A stretch of 64,000 bases of DNA, taken from positions 191,297 to 255,296 of the forward strand of contig VZTG01009131.1 of the NCBI GenBank assembly GCA_013397845.1, given 5' to 3'. This document shows, piece by piece, positions 48,301-62,400 of the stretch. Origin of the DNA: Melanocharis versteri. Taxonomy: Eukaryota; Chordata; Aves; Passeriformes; Melanocharitidae. Below the pieces are notes generated by a model, which was not told the origin of the DNA, did no database searches, and saw only the letters and a list, made by a program, of their open reading frames with translations. The translations under genes were made by a program, and so were the position numbers. The first letter of the stretch is position 1. Each line of letters opens with the position of its first letter.

Positions 48301-51300
48301 TTGCCAAAATATTTCTTATACCAAACAATACAATTTATTCTTCATAGCTACCTTCCATTCTTTACTGAGCTATAAAGTGCTTGGTTATTATAAATAAAAC
48401 AAGAATGTCAAAGGAGGTAGCTAGTAGGAATTTTTAATGGATAGGAAACCTTACCAAGTGTTGCCACCTAAAAGTATGACTTGATGCTTTATCCCAGATC
48501 TCTAAACAACCCAGGCAGCACATATTTCATCTTCTCTGCCATAAAAACAACTTTCAAGTTGCTTTCAGAAAATCCTAACAACTTCACTTCTCTAACACAG
48601 ATTTTATCCAGGTTTGGATGAATGTTAGAAGTTCATAAATATTATCACTATTTCCATCTGACTGCTGTCAATCAGAATATCAGCAATGAAATACTGTTCT
48701 TTCTCTGGCTGTATTCCATAGACAGAGAAACTCAACCAGGAACAAACTTTCCCTCGTGAAGTTCCTTGTAGCCAGATAATGCTGTTGTACAGTAGGCTAC
48801 TAAAAATATGAAAGGGGCTTGCGATACTTTTCCAAGTCTTCTACACTTGCACTTTTTCATCTGAAAATTCTAGTCCCTTTCTGTTTGCTTTATTGATGGC
48901 TTTCAGCAGCAGCCAACACCGCACCAGACCCTAGGCTGGAGTAATTGTAAAGCAGCCCTTTATTTTCTTCTGAATGGCTCAGCAGAAGCATTACAAAACA
49001 ATTTTTCAAACTTCTCCACTAAATGGTCTTTTACAGAAAGCTTGTACATACATATGCTTAAACACACACAAGGCCATGAGAAAAAGTCCTCTTTTAGTAA
49101 CCAACAACTGGTATTCCATTTGATACAGCTTGAAAATTTTAAAGAATAAAGTTTCATTTTCCATTGCGAACAGAGACACAGAAACACCTAAACCTTTCTG
49201 CTACGTATCAGTCTGCTGTTGTCCCAACCACAGCAGTAGGAAGACACCTGGATCTCTATGTGTACTCCAAGTCTGCTCCTCCTCTCCTCTTTAAACCTGC
49301 CTGAATGCCTTTGCTCACTTGTGTAAGCTTTTGCCCTTAGGTTAATGTTAGTTCTGCAATATGAGTAATCTTCTCCCACAATATTTTAAGTAAAGATGGA
49401 AGTAATTCTCTTCCAAACACTGTAACTAATTTGACTTTTAATAAACTTTAGTACAAAATTTGGAATTGTTAAGAATTTATATATGAAGTCAGCTCCCCTC
49501 ATTTTCCTGTGCATATATTTCATTATTTAATGGATTATGACTTTTAAGCAATTAAGTTATTAAATTATTGAGCACACTCAAGATAGCATGTACTTATAGA
49601 GGTAGAGTAGGCTTCAGAGATGTAATTCTTACCACTGAAGAATTCACACAGATAACCCATACAGCATCTCTGTTGTGTGAGACTCTCCACTGAAATCCAC
49701 TGAAACACTCACTGAGAAAATGAGTATTTGACATATAATTCCTCTCTGCAAGTACTGATTCCACAAATCACTTACAGAACACCTGACCTACCATTCTCCT
49801 GGAGAGTTCTGAAAGTGGTATTTACTCATCTTTTGATGAAAAATTAAAGCCATAAAAAAGGGAAACTTGCATTTCTACATACAGCCTAACCGGTACAAAT
49901 AGTCTCCCCCACGATCAGCGAGCTAATATTATGTCACCTGGTACTGAAGAATGGAAAAGAAAAGAAAAGCAACATTTTTTACAAGAGTCACTCCTTCCAT
50001 TTGATATGCCAAGAGTCTGCTTTTACAATGCATCTGTTAAAAATAGAAGGTTTAAGCCACTAATAGGATATTACATTCGAAAGCATTTGTTACGATGCTA
50101 ATTATCATGCATTTACTTTTTGCATAAAAAGCAAAGACACAAGCTTACAACATTAAATTTCATCAATATTTCACCACATTTTTAAAATTAATAAAGTGCA
50201 ATTAAAAATGGGTGCCACAGCTATCTAATTTGCTGTATTATAAGCTTTTATTGGCAGGTAAAAAGTGCCCTATATACTACTGTATTCAGTACATCACAAC
50301 TTTGCTGCCTGTGTACTAAAGTCCTTGCTGAAACCACAGCTGTTAATAGGTTTTTTATAAGAAAATTTTCTTCTGATGCATCAGGACACAACTGTAATAA
50401 CTTTTTTTTAAAAAATTATAAAATTTAAAGCTAATGCATTGCAAAATAAATTTTTAATTACACTAATTTTGTGCAGCAATCCAAAATACTAGCTGTTCTA
50501 AAAGAATTATCCCACTGCCCTTCAATTCTGGATTGTTGGCCAAAGTGTAGTATGCAGAGTTTTGGATTGTTTTTTGTTTCTAAATCTAGTTTCAACATTA
50601 ATTTTGTTACAGCTTGACTTACTTTTTTTGTTCCCCTATCAAACACAAGTCTATCTAGAAGTGGAAGAAGTAAAATTTTAATGAACGGCCTCCATTGAAA
50701 ACAAAATATTTAAATTACTGAAATATTAAAGTAAATGTAAGAAATTATAATTTTCAGAAACTTTTCATAAGTTATCACCCTAAGAGTTGCTCCAAATCAT
50801 CTTCTCAATTTTTTCATCCTACTTCCCTAAAAAGAAAAGCAGACTTCTACTTTCAAGCATAGTTCTCCAAAATGTTTGAATTTACTCAATTTATTTTAGA
50901 AAGGAACGAGCTATTACAAAACGTATAAATCACAGGGATCTAGTGATTTAAAAAGCAAAGAAACGAGTATTTCATATACACCTTTTAATCATAAAGGTGA
51001 TAGAAACATAGCCTTTTTACAATTTTGCGTTAGGTACACTGAAATCATATTTTAAAAGATACCAGGTTCTGCAAATTAACATAAAAGAGAGTCTAAGCAA
51101 GTCACAGGATGGACTTCCAAAGACTGTGGACTTACTGGAACCCAAATGAGGCACTGTGCTCACTCAGATCATACAAATCAACAGATCAATTGCAAAGTCT
51201 CCCAAGGCATAAACAGATCTTTTGTCCCTAGGCCTGTGAAGTATTAATGACCACGGGATCCAAAAAACACAAGTACTAGCAACCCTTGCTATCTCCCTTA

Positions 51301-52908
51301 ACGAGGCAGGACTGGGAAACTGTTTTAGAAGAAACCCTGCCCAGCTGAGCAATGGAACTAGGCTTTCAAAAGTGCATTTTACACAAGTCCAAACAATAGT
51401 CCCTGACAGCATTTTAACTGGGGAACTAAACTCATTGCAGCTGCCTTGGTCAAGAGGCATTTCAACCTCCTCTTGGGTCTTACACGCAGTTTCTGGAAGA
51501 GGGGAATGCTGAGTCCCTCACCACGGGGGACAGCACGGGGCACTCTCACCTCTGACTACGGAGGGGAGAGCTCACCTCACCCAGCTGTGTCAGAGGGAAC
51601 AGGACTAATCACCCACCACAGGCTAAATATGCTATCTTTCTGTTTAAAAACAAATGGCTTTAACAGATTGCTACAATAATTGGGATGTGTGCTGAAGTCT
51701 CAGTGAAAATGGACACTTTCAGCACACCTACACCAAGAAAAAAAACAGAAGTTAGTCAGTCCCAATTCCGGTTAAAAGAAGCAAAACAAAACAAATTTAC
51801 ACATAAATATAGCTCTCAAAATAATTTTACATAAAACATAACCCAGATTTTCCTCAAATTGTATTATAAATGAAATTTAAGACTGCTCCTAGATGGTAAG
51901 ACTCCTCTCTGATGACCTCCAAGCCTTAAGGTCACAGAAGGAAGAACTGAGTACCTACTGACAAATGTGTGGTTTAAAAAAAAATTTTGTGTCCACAGAG
52001 GTCAACTGTTCCTTCTACAGAATTACCATACAGCTTTAGAGGAGTTTGGCACAGTTAATTCAAGAGTGTTTTTAGTCAACACCTCAGATTTCTGACTTGA
52101 TTAACAAGGAAAATGTGACAAAAACCCTCAACACTTCATATCAAATAGGTCATTTTTGTGATAAAAGAAAAAAGTATTACTGAAAGTTACACCTCACATA
52201 TACAAAAGATTTTTATTTCTTTGCAATTAAACTTTGAATCCAAATAGCTAATGGTTAAAAATACTCTGAGAAGAATTGCAGCACTTCTCAAGGGTAGTAG
52301 CAGCAAAGGAAAAAGCACTTCAGTAAGAACAATGCCATTTCCACACATCCTCTACCATATTAACTTACCAAAAAAGTTCCATGGGGAATTTAGAAGATGC
52401 ACTACTGCATGTAACCTAGCAGAGCAAATGGGAATCCTTCCCATCAAAGTGGGAATTTTAACAGTTTTTAAGATATCATGTGGTCTTATAATACAGCATT
52501 TTAGATAAAATTATTTCATAAATTTCCCAAAATGGTTTGCATTCATATAAAGCAGAACAAAAAGCAGTAAAAGACTTCACAGAATTAAAGCCAAATTTTT
52601 AGCTTTTCTTGCAAAAATTAAAAAGTTGTCAAGAATGAAATCTTGATTGTTATTCCTAGAAGAAAACATAGAAACGTGCCTGGAAAATTGCACCATATCA
52701 GGAGTTTGGAGAATTTTTCATTTTCTAAAAAAACATCTATGTCAGTATTCACTGGATTTATAAAACATTTTAATCGGAGAAACCTGAGAGAAACACTTTG
52801 AACACACTTGTGGACAATAAACGAGTAACCAGTCTGCTCCTTTCCAATTTCTGATGCTTGCAACCGCTTAGAACAGGCATGTGGAACTCATCTGTGTGAG
52901 CCTTTGCT
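45321..52908. other. HCCS-TLCD4 intergenic spacer
   Basis: About 7.6 kb, AT-rich, with no supported exon. The block 50010-50270 looks like conserved non-coding DNA (complex, TAAT-rich). A short GC-richer patch (about 51460-51610) holds only compositional frames. Confidence 0.4.
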
Positions 52909-52914
52909 TTTATT
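52909..52914 (-). promoter_or_regulatory. Candidate TLCD4 poly(A) signal
   Basis: AATAAA on the minus strand about 190 bases past the TLCD4 stop. A longer 3' UTR using later signals is also possible. Confidence 0.4.
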
Positions 52915-53099
52915 CCTCACTGGACAGGATCCGCAAAGCGTGGCCCTGGGCGTGCAGGCAGTGTGGCTAGGGAAAGAGTAAGGTCAGTACAGAGGTAATA
53001 CCTTGTTTCCATAATAGGAGCATTCCATGGCAGAAATGTGCACTGTTTCAGTGAACCCAAATTATTTTCATAGCAGAAATTTCATTTTATGTATGATTT

Positions 53100-53415
53100 C
53101 TAGGCAGATTTTCCATTTCTATGAGTTTTCGCTTCCTCCTGTCCAATAAGACAAATGACCTTGTAGCATCCTTTTGCAATTTTGACCATCCACATCACAT
53201 TCATAATATCCAAGACAACACTTGAGATAATCCAGGCGCTCTGGGCTGCAAATCCTAATCTCTGGAAACCTTCTGTTCCAAATGAAGAAATTACATGGCT
53301 GTAATATACAGGCATGACGGCAATCCTCACCACGAAGAACACAACTGTCATCAGCACACCATTGATGATGTTGGCCTTTGAAGATTTGGGATATCCCAGT
53401 ACTTCAAAAAACCAC
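53100..53415 (-). CDS. TLCD4: TLCD4 terminal coding exon
   Basis: The acceptor CACTTCTTTTGCAG precedes GTGGTTTT. It encodes WFFEVLGYPKSSKANIING, two hydrophobic spans (LMTVVFFVVRIAVM; SAWIISSVVLDIMNVMWMV), a basic tail and TAG at 53102-53100. Confidence 0.96.
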
Positions 53416-56400
53416 CTGCAAAAGAAGTGTTCACAAATACCAGGCAGACTTGAAGCCATCTCATTAAAAATTATTATACTTCACGTTTATTTTTAGTTTA
53501 TCATTTATTAATTGCTTCTACCTTTATAATTTCTAAATTATTGCACTGTATCTTGGCTTAGTTACAAATTCTTCTGCTTGGCTGCACTTTTCCCCCACCA
53601 CTTAAGCAGTGTATGATATCCAGTATATTGCAGAATAACACATAGAAAATCCTGATATGAATTGTAAACCAGTTGACAAGCAATGTGCATTTCAGTGACT
53701 ATTGTGTAATATAAAATAATAAAACTATATTTTAAAATTGTAAAGACATATTTATTACTTGCTATTATAGTTCATACCAACAGCAACTAAAATTTTCTTT
53801 GTCTCACTGAAAGCAACTCTAAAATTGTATTTGGATTTGGTAATCCAGATAGAGCTCTAATTTCTCATAATTGGGATTTTCTGACTGCTTTTATTCAGCC
53901 CAAAACCAGAACATTTTCAGAACCAAACACTGTAAACTCTTGATCATGTCGCAACTTGGAATGTTATGCAATGAAAAAGATAAATCTAAAAACTGCCTCT
54001 CCATCTACCACTCGGTCATAAATGGTCTTTAAAAAAGAATTCTTGCATATTTATTTCTCAGTAGACAGGCTTATCTATTGCCTAGCACACAGAACCTGAG
54101 GGCTGAAAAAGGAATAACAAACTCCTCTAATCCTTTGTCATTCACACTTAAACCAGAATAAACAAGTAAAATTTGTGCAGCAACGGCAGGCAGGATCAAA
54201 GCAAAATAACTTAAATCACTGTATTCATAATGGGTTTTGGGGAAGAGAATGAAATAATCAGTTTTTCTTCAATAAGATACAAGGCAAAAATGATTTAACA
54301 AAAAACAGTTCTAAAACTGGTTTTAAAAGTAATTTTTAATTTAATTACCTACAGATTACAACCTAGGTAATTAGAAATACACTAAAAAGATTTGCCAGAC
54401 ATCCAGCTCCAACAGAAATATTCTAGAAATTCATTAAGCATGCAACTAGGACAATTAAAATCCAGGCACTTGAGGTGGCAGTCCAGCCTGGAAGCAGGAT
54501 GCCTCACCACAAAACACTTACTGACATGATGAAGAGAAAGACCTGATCTGTTTGGTCAGATTAATAATCAAAGCTTTTACTTTCAATGATATATACAATG
54601 CAGAATCAAAAAGTAATGTAAAAAATGGTTTTCAAACATACTGCAACGTGCCAGTATAGGTAATTGGACATCTGTTTAGTAACTTCCCTTTCCCAGGAAA
54701 TTTAAAAATAAAAAAGTCTGTAAATAACAGTTACCATTACAATTTTACTCACCACAGTTCAGAATTAATTACATAAACGCTCATACTAACATTAAAAGAT
54801 CTGAATGCTTGGCATGGAGACAACCTCCAATTAGAGATCCACAACAACAGATCCTTAACAACACAGACAGGAAATACACAGACAGTTCTAAGATTAGAAT
54901 ATCTTTTTATATTTTAATAAGACCTCTTTTGGTAGTACTAAGAATGCAAACAAGAAACATAATGTCAGTCATTATCATTATCCACTACTTACTCTCTTAA
55001 GGGTCAGATTCCCTTCAAATTTAATGGGAAAAAAAAATCATGCACTAATGAGATGACATCCCTTAGTGCAAGGGACTTTATTATCTCCTGCAGCAATTTC
55101 TGCTTTTCTGAGAAAGTGCTAAATGTCAGTACTCAAAGACCCATAATCTCACCACAGGCATTTTAAAAAAAAATTATAACATAAATTACTTTTAATAGCC
55201 AGACGTACCACAATTCTTTCTAACGCCACAGTCTGAAAGGTCAGCATCAGTGTAGGAACCCACCTGAACCCAGGATGACATCCTATCCTGATAGAGGCTG
55301 GGACAACAGCCATTCACTGGGACATGAATGTCAATATAAAACCTTTTTTCTTCATTGAGTTTGAGGAGGTGTTTATTTAGTCTTCTAAGTGCACAGTCTC
55401 TCTGTGCACACAGAGCACAGGCTACAGCAGACTGTAATCTCCTACTCAGCTGCATTGGTGCAGAGGAGAACAGCCTCTGGAGAGCTCCATTATCCCACCC
55501 TCTCCTCCTGTAAGTTTGAGTTTACCAAACTAATGTTCAAAATGGATCTCAGCACAATCTTTTTTATTGCTAAGAGTTCTGAGGAATGCTACAGTGCCAT
55601 AAAACACTTCTGAGATTACAGTCACAATGCAGTAATGGGCAATAGCCTGTCTGCAGGAGCAATACACTTTCTATTTGCCTTATCCTTCCTCTACCACACA
55701 TCTGGAAAAGAAAACAGATGCCACATGTGTAGAAGCAGTAAAGCAGAAATATACCCCAAAAAGCATGGGTAAGAAAAAGGCATCTGATACCCTGAAAGTT
55801 CTCATCCTACCTTGCCAAAAATTGGAGGAAGAGGAGAAGGCTGCAGCCCTGCTCTGTACCAAAGCCCCTCACCTGAGGTGAAGCCTTTCTGGGGCAAATC
55901 CCTACGCCCAGCTGGGTCCTGGTGGCTACAGAGTAAGGAGAGGCCACACTCCCCACAGGACCATGAAACTCCAATGCCAGCTTTCCCCTGGCTGCAATGT
56001 GTGGCATTATCATCCTCCTTTTCTGACACTGCAGCAAAGCAGGCAAAAACACTTGAACTAGCAGCTAGGGCAGGCTCTGACACTGAGCTCTGCAGAAGAA
56101 GCTTCTGCCCCTTCCTTCTCTAATCACAGGTGTGAAGATTAACCATTTAGATATATTTAAGTGCTCAAAATAACTTGCAGAACTATTTTTGAAAGCAAAT
56201 AAAGAATATACGTTTATATTTTTCTAGATATCCATATGCATATATTGATACTGATCTACATGTGTGGAATATTGGAAAATAAACTCCAAATTATACAGGG
56301 CAATGCAATTCAATTCTAGGATTCTGATGACAATATTATCTTGCTTCTTTTCCTGGTCCATGATACCAAGAAAAACATCCATATTGAAGATAGCTTTATT

Positions 56401-59400
56401 ATAAAAATTAAATGAATATACAAAAGTTAATAAACAATATGTTATTTTTGAACTTTTTTGTTTGGTATTTTCATAAAAATCTGGCATTTCATACAAAGAC
56501 TGGTCTAATCTGAAAATGAACTCAGGGATGAATACATTAGTTATACTGTTGCAGCTATAGCAGCAAAATGTTTTCATAGCAAAAAAGACTTTAATCTAGT
56601 AATCCTTAGCTCAATATAAATAAATTCCCTCTCAGCAGACATTTGACAGCTATAAAAAGATTTCATAAGTGACAAAAATAGTAATGGAGAATAAATTTTA
56701 AAAGAACTATGGAAAAACGCCCTAACCACTTACCGCTGATTGACAAAAGGAGTGGAGAACTCTGCAAGGAGACGGAAGTTTCCAAAATAAGCCAGCAGAC
56801 CTTTGCTCTGGTCAGCAAAACAAAACAGACATACAAAAATCAACAATGTAGATGCAAAACTGCCATTTGAGTCTTCAAGTATACACAGAATGACACATCA
56901 TCTCAGCTTCTTCAATCAAACTGAGCTTGCCAGCTGTGGGCACCTTTCTTGCACTTTCAAGACAAGTTTTATCACAAAAGCTGCAATTGTCCTTCAGGTA
57001 TCTCCAGTCAGTAGCTTCTTTCTTCAAATAAACCTTTATAAGACCTACAGTTAAATGGCCATGGAAAACTAGCTAGAGAAGACTTACACAAGTAGTCATA
57101 GATTATTAATTGTCATGATAGTATTACTGTCTGAAAGAATTATAAATATTTTTGATTTTTCAATATTTAAACAAGCCCAAACTGAAACACTGTATGCTGA
57201 AGAAAAATCTCCCTGCATTGTCTTAGGAACATATTTTGCAAAAGCGAAGATGAATTCTCAGCTCTCATTTGACAGCAGGAAGGGCACGGGAAGGCCTCTC
57301 TTCCCTCCTGCAGAGGGCAGGGACGGCCCTTCCCACAGCTCTGCCAGGTCCCGGCCGTGCCCGTGGGTCAGAACCCGGGCACAGCTCCTCCGTGGGGCAC
57401 ATCCACACCACAGCCCTCCAGCAGAGCCCCTTCCTCCAGGTGACACAGCACAGCCTTCGGTCTGCCCTACCAATTGGTTCTGCTGGAAACAGCACCCACT
57501 TACACAACGGCTGGGTAAGCAGCAGTTTACAGATGTAGAGATAAAAAGATTAGGGTTTTTTAACTTCCATGGGTTTCCTGAACAACCTATGGAGTGTGCG
57601 TCATGATTCCTCTTTCCTCCACCAAGCAAGCAAACACCCACTACTTCAAGCTTTTCATGCTGGTTTGCACTACACCAAACAGAAAATCCGTGTGTTTAAC
57701 CAAATTCCTTCCTAACCTCAAAAAGCAATTTGGAAATTACAGGAGTAACTTTCTCTGAAGACAACAGACTGAGAGCAACACAGTGACATCCACGGGCAGA
57801 GCTATATCCACATAGTAATAAATGCTCTAAAAGAAGTTCACACTAATACCGTGCTCTCTGTTTTCTACAGAAACAACTAATGAATTTTCTGCATCAGGGA
57901 TTAGCCTTAGTAGTGGTATTCTCATTTATCTAATATTCAGCTCTAATTCACTTTCATCCATGATAATATTAGTAGATGTAATTATCTTCAACCAGAAACA
58001 GAGTATTTACTTGTCAGTGCACTTCAGGCCCTTTAAACCATTACATAGGAAATCTGACAGTAATCTGGCATCCCGACACTTTTAATATTGTAAGCCTGGG
58101 ATTCACATAGTAGGCAGGGGAAACATCATTAAGGTTGGAAAAGACCTTCAAGATCAAGTCCAATCATGAACTGTGCACTGTGTGCTCACCACTAAGCCAT
58201 ATCCCCACGTGCCACATCCACATGTCTTTCAAACTTCCAGGGATGGCGATTCCACCACTTCCCTGAACCCTTGCCTGACCACCCTTTCAGAGTAGAAATT
58301 CTTCCTACTATCCAAACTGAACCTCCCCTGGCACAACTTGTGGCCATTTCCCCTCGTCCTGTCACTTGTTACCTGGGAGACAGAAGCAGAAAATAACCAC
58401 TTGAAACCATTTCCTTCTAACTTTCCAACTAAATATTCAAGCTTGTGGTTTTATTTAAAACCCTTTTCTATAATCATATGAAAAGTCCTTCTGTCAAAGT
58501 CTCTTTACAGCAAAAACTGAGGAAAGTTTTTAAGGTCAACAAAGTTACACATTTTTGTTGGAGTATAACATTGAAAAGCATGCACTTACCACAAATAACT
58601 GATAAAAACATCTAAAAATAATGATTCAAAGTATAAATATGTTTTTCATTACCCAGTGAAAATTTTTTCAACATTAAGCAAGTGAGGTCTATAAAAGCCA
58701 CGTCTTTAATCTCATCTGCTTATGTTATAAGAAAATACAGCACTTACCAGTACAAAATAGTAAGCATACAGAGCTGCCAAGTGATGTATTACAAAAAATT
58801 TGTCACCAATTGCCTTCCAGTAGTAAATAATAAGCAACAGATCTACAAGAGAACAGAAATAACTATAAAGAACTGTTTACTATACAACCATTGACCTCAG
58901 AATAGTTTCTCTAAGCTTTAGAGATATACCAAGATACGGCATCAGTAGAAACCCTCTGAGTTAATGGTCTCTGAAGAGAACAACTTTATCCTAAAGACTT
59001 TACTTCAGTCAAAGTATTAAGCAACAGTATTCTCACAACAATTTCCATAAATGTTTACTTTCCACATCAGTGGAAATACAGACACAATAACTTTAGCTGA
59101 AGTATTTTGGAAGGAAAAGGTGGATCCTGAATCTCATAGTGACTTCACACTTATGACCCCAAAAATCTGGAACAAATGACACAAAAAAGAAAAGGCAGGT
59201 CTCCAGGGGGCATAGCAAACATACAAATACATGCAACAAATGCAGGGATCTATTACAGAGAACCTCTGAATCAAAAAGTAGTTATATTAGCAAATAGTGA
59301 ACCATTTACCAAAAATACTTTGCAAGAGGCATTTGGAATAAGAAGCATATTTGCTTTATTTAATCCTAATTTTCCAATTACTGCAAAAGTGACATAGCAG

Positions 59401-62400
59401 ACCCATGTTAGTGTTATAAAGAAAGCTTTAACATAAAATAAACCAAAACCAACAACAACAAAAATCTTTCTTTTCCCGTGACGGTCTGAGAATTCAGAAG
59501 ATTTTCTTCTCTGTACTGGAACAAGCAATTTCTGTTCCTACTTTCTGCAAATGAGTACTTTGGACTGGAATATTATTCACCAAGGTTCCAAATCAAAGAT
59601 TTTATCCCTGTGCCTGTCTTAAGGCCAGTGTGTGCCTTGATCTCTTTTGTATTAGCTATCCTCAGGCAGGGCTCTACATCATCTGACATAGCTGCTCCAC
59701 TTCCTATTAATAATTAAACATCAACTATATAGGGAAGTGAGAGAACGAGTGGTCAGGTCCAGATGCCTGTTCAAAGGCATTCATTAATTCATAATGAAAG
59801 TTTAATGCATAATTATTCAAAAATAGATACAGATTAATTTAAACATGGCAGATGAAGCTATGAAAAATACCAGACACTTAAACTAATGTACAGTTTAACT
59901 GAGTATGCTGATCACCAGATTATCACTTCCACAGGGTTGAGAAATCTAGTATGAGATAACCAAGCCTGTGACCCAGTCTCTGACCAGAGACTTCATCCTA
60001 ACATGAGAAGTTTCCACTGAAAATAGTCCAAGTCACAAGTTTTTTCTTTGATAAGACAGTATAATCCCCACACAAAATTCCCACGCCAATTTTAGTTGAC
60101 AGCAAAATTAAGAACATAAAACATACGTAGGAATAAGTAACTTATAAAGTAAATAATTAAACATTTCCATGTTTTATACATGACTAAATTTTGGCTTAAA
60201 GTGAGACTAAAAGATGGGCAGGCAAGATCCTATGGCACCATTTGCCTCAGCTTGTATTGAGGGTTACTAAAATTCTTCTGCCAGCATTCTGAGGTCACAG
60301 GAAGAAACACATGATGGAAGAGCTACGAGTTGTAGGCACTGTGAAGAGAGTGAAGGGCACTGCTCTAACACCTTCTCAATTGGCCAAAGGACAAAACTGA
60401 GCTGGAGCTGGTGGTTGCACATCAAACCATCACAAAGCCACACAGTGGCATTTCCTCAGTGCTTGGGGAGATACTCCATCATTCACATCTGCTAGCAAGA
60501 TCCTGTGCTTTCACCACAACCCACAAATCCACTAGCAATTTTAAACGCCACAATAGAAACTGTATTGTATGCACATATCACATCTTCACCACAGTGGCTG
60601 AGTATAAACATATAGGTACAGTGACTCAATACAAACAAACAGGTCGTGCATGTTATACACATGTTGCATAATTACCAGAAATGAGGTAGCCTGTGGTAAT
60701 AGCAATATTCAGCTTCACAATTGAAGGATTGCCCCTGTAAACATACCAAAAATACATAGTTACAGCCTAATTTGCAAACGACACACACATCTCAAACACA
60801 ATGTCCATCAGGACACATTATTCTTGGCTCATCAGTACCATATTATGCAATCTAGTTAAGAAGGGTTCTAATTGTAAAAGTGGATTCCTTTTCCACCCAG
60901 ATACAAGACACCTACTAACTACCCTAATCAGGATCAACCCCTGCCTTGCCGCAGAGACTGCCCCAAGAGCCTTGCTAGAGATCTGAACTGAAACCCAGCA
61001 AGTACTTTGAGCTGGCTTCTCAGGAAACTGAGGATAAAAGAGAACAGGCCAGTCACTGTTTCTTAGCCCTTTAACTGACACTCTGTGTCTCCATTTTTGT
61101 TTTCTGCCAGTGCTAAAACTTTGGTAAGGATGACAAAAATATCTTGCCCAGCTGGTGCTTTTCATATTCATAATCAGATGGATGTTTATAGGGATAAACA
61201 GAGTAGAACGGCACAGGAAAGGAATTATTTGCCAGTTCTTTGGAGCCCAAGAACCTTCGAGCAGAAATGCTTTTCAGAGTAGTTTCCACACCTTCTATCC
61301 CTTCCCTTTTGGTGCCAAACGTTCAGCAGGCAAAGCTGTTAGTAGCACACACACAACTTCAGTTCCCCTAGAATGTTCAACAAACCCAAACGTGTGAATA
61401 CAGCTCAAGAAAGGGAAGCATCCACGTTACAGCAAGCAATGTTTGTTCTTTCTTCCACTGTCCTCTGTGCATTCCTACTTCGACGAGTTTGGTAAGCAAG
61501 TCTTTTTTTCCTTAGCGTAAGGATTGTAACTTAATTTTTTAATTAAGTTATGCAACTAATCTAGCTATGTTTTCTGTAAATATGAATTGAGCTTCAAGTG
61601 ACAGGTCAACAGATTCATAAAATGTGGACTGCTCAAGACAAGCTGTGAAAGCAACCCTTGTTGCAAACCTTTTCAGAAAAAAGGAACCTAACTGTGCTTG
61701 CAGCCAACTCCAATACAAAGTCTGCCTCGACCAGAACACAGTAAAATGCTATTACTTAACTATTTTTTCTTAATCCTATTGGAATGGAGCAGTGGAAGAG
61801 ATTTCCTGTATTATTACAATCTGATCACTAAATTGTAAGGCTTTCTTAGTGTCTAAAACTAACCGTCCCACTCAGTGAGAGGGTAGTTTACAGGAAAATA
61901 GGACTCACAAAAGCAGAATTCTGCTGTTAAGTGAAGAAAAATCATTACCAGGAGAGTCTGGAGCTCACTCCATCTCTGAGGATTGGCCATGGAGGCTCTT
62001 TTAACTACAGCTTGAAATGGGAACATTTTTCCATGGCTTCAAAACCTGATTTCATGAGCTACATAGGTTGTGGGCTGAGTGCTTCTTTAAGTTTAGACAT
62101 AGAGCATAGACAGATGTGTTCTCATAACTTTAGCAGAAACTCTTTACATAGAGCCCTCACGTTAGAGCTCCCAGCTGCAGCAGCAGCATCATAACTAAAT
62201 TTCTAAGGGGTCCCAACACACTTCAGCACATCACCACCAAGACTAAGCCTGTGCTCAAGAGCCTTCATACTCTCCAGAGAACATGCAAAGGACTGAGTAT
62301 ATGGAATTGGTTCCTGAATAATGGTAGATGTGACTTTACTGGATGGGACAGCGAAGGGTTCACTTCCCTTCTTTTTTTCCCTAGAGAACGGTCACTTTGC

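Noticed and set aside
57115..57606. 163-codon plus-strand open frame inside a TLCD4 intron
   Set aside because: It overlaps a GC-rich patch, has open frames on both strands, no splice or promoter signals and no recognisable family; frames of this length are expected by chance.
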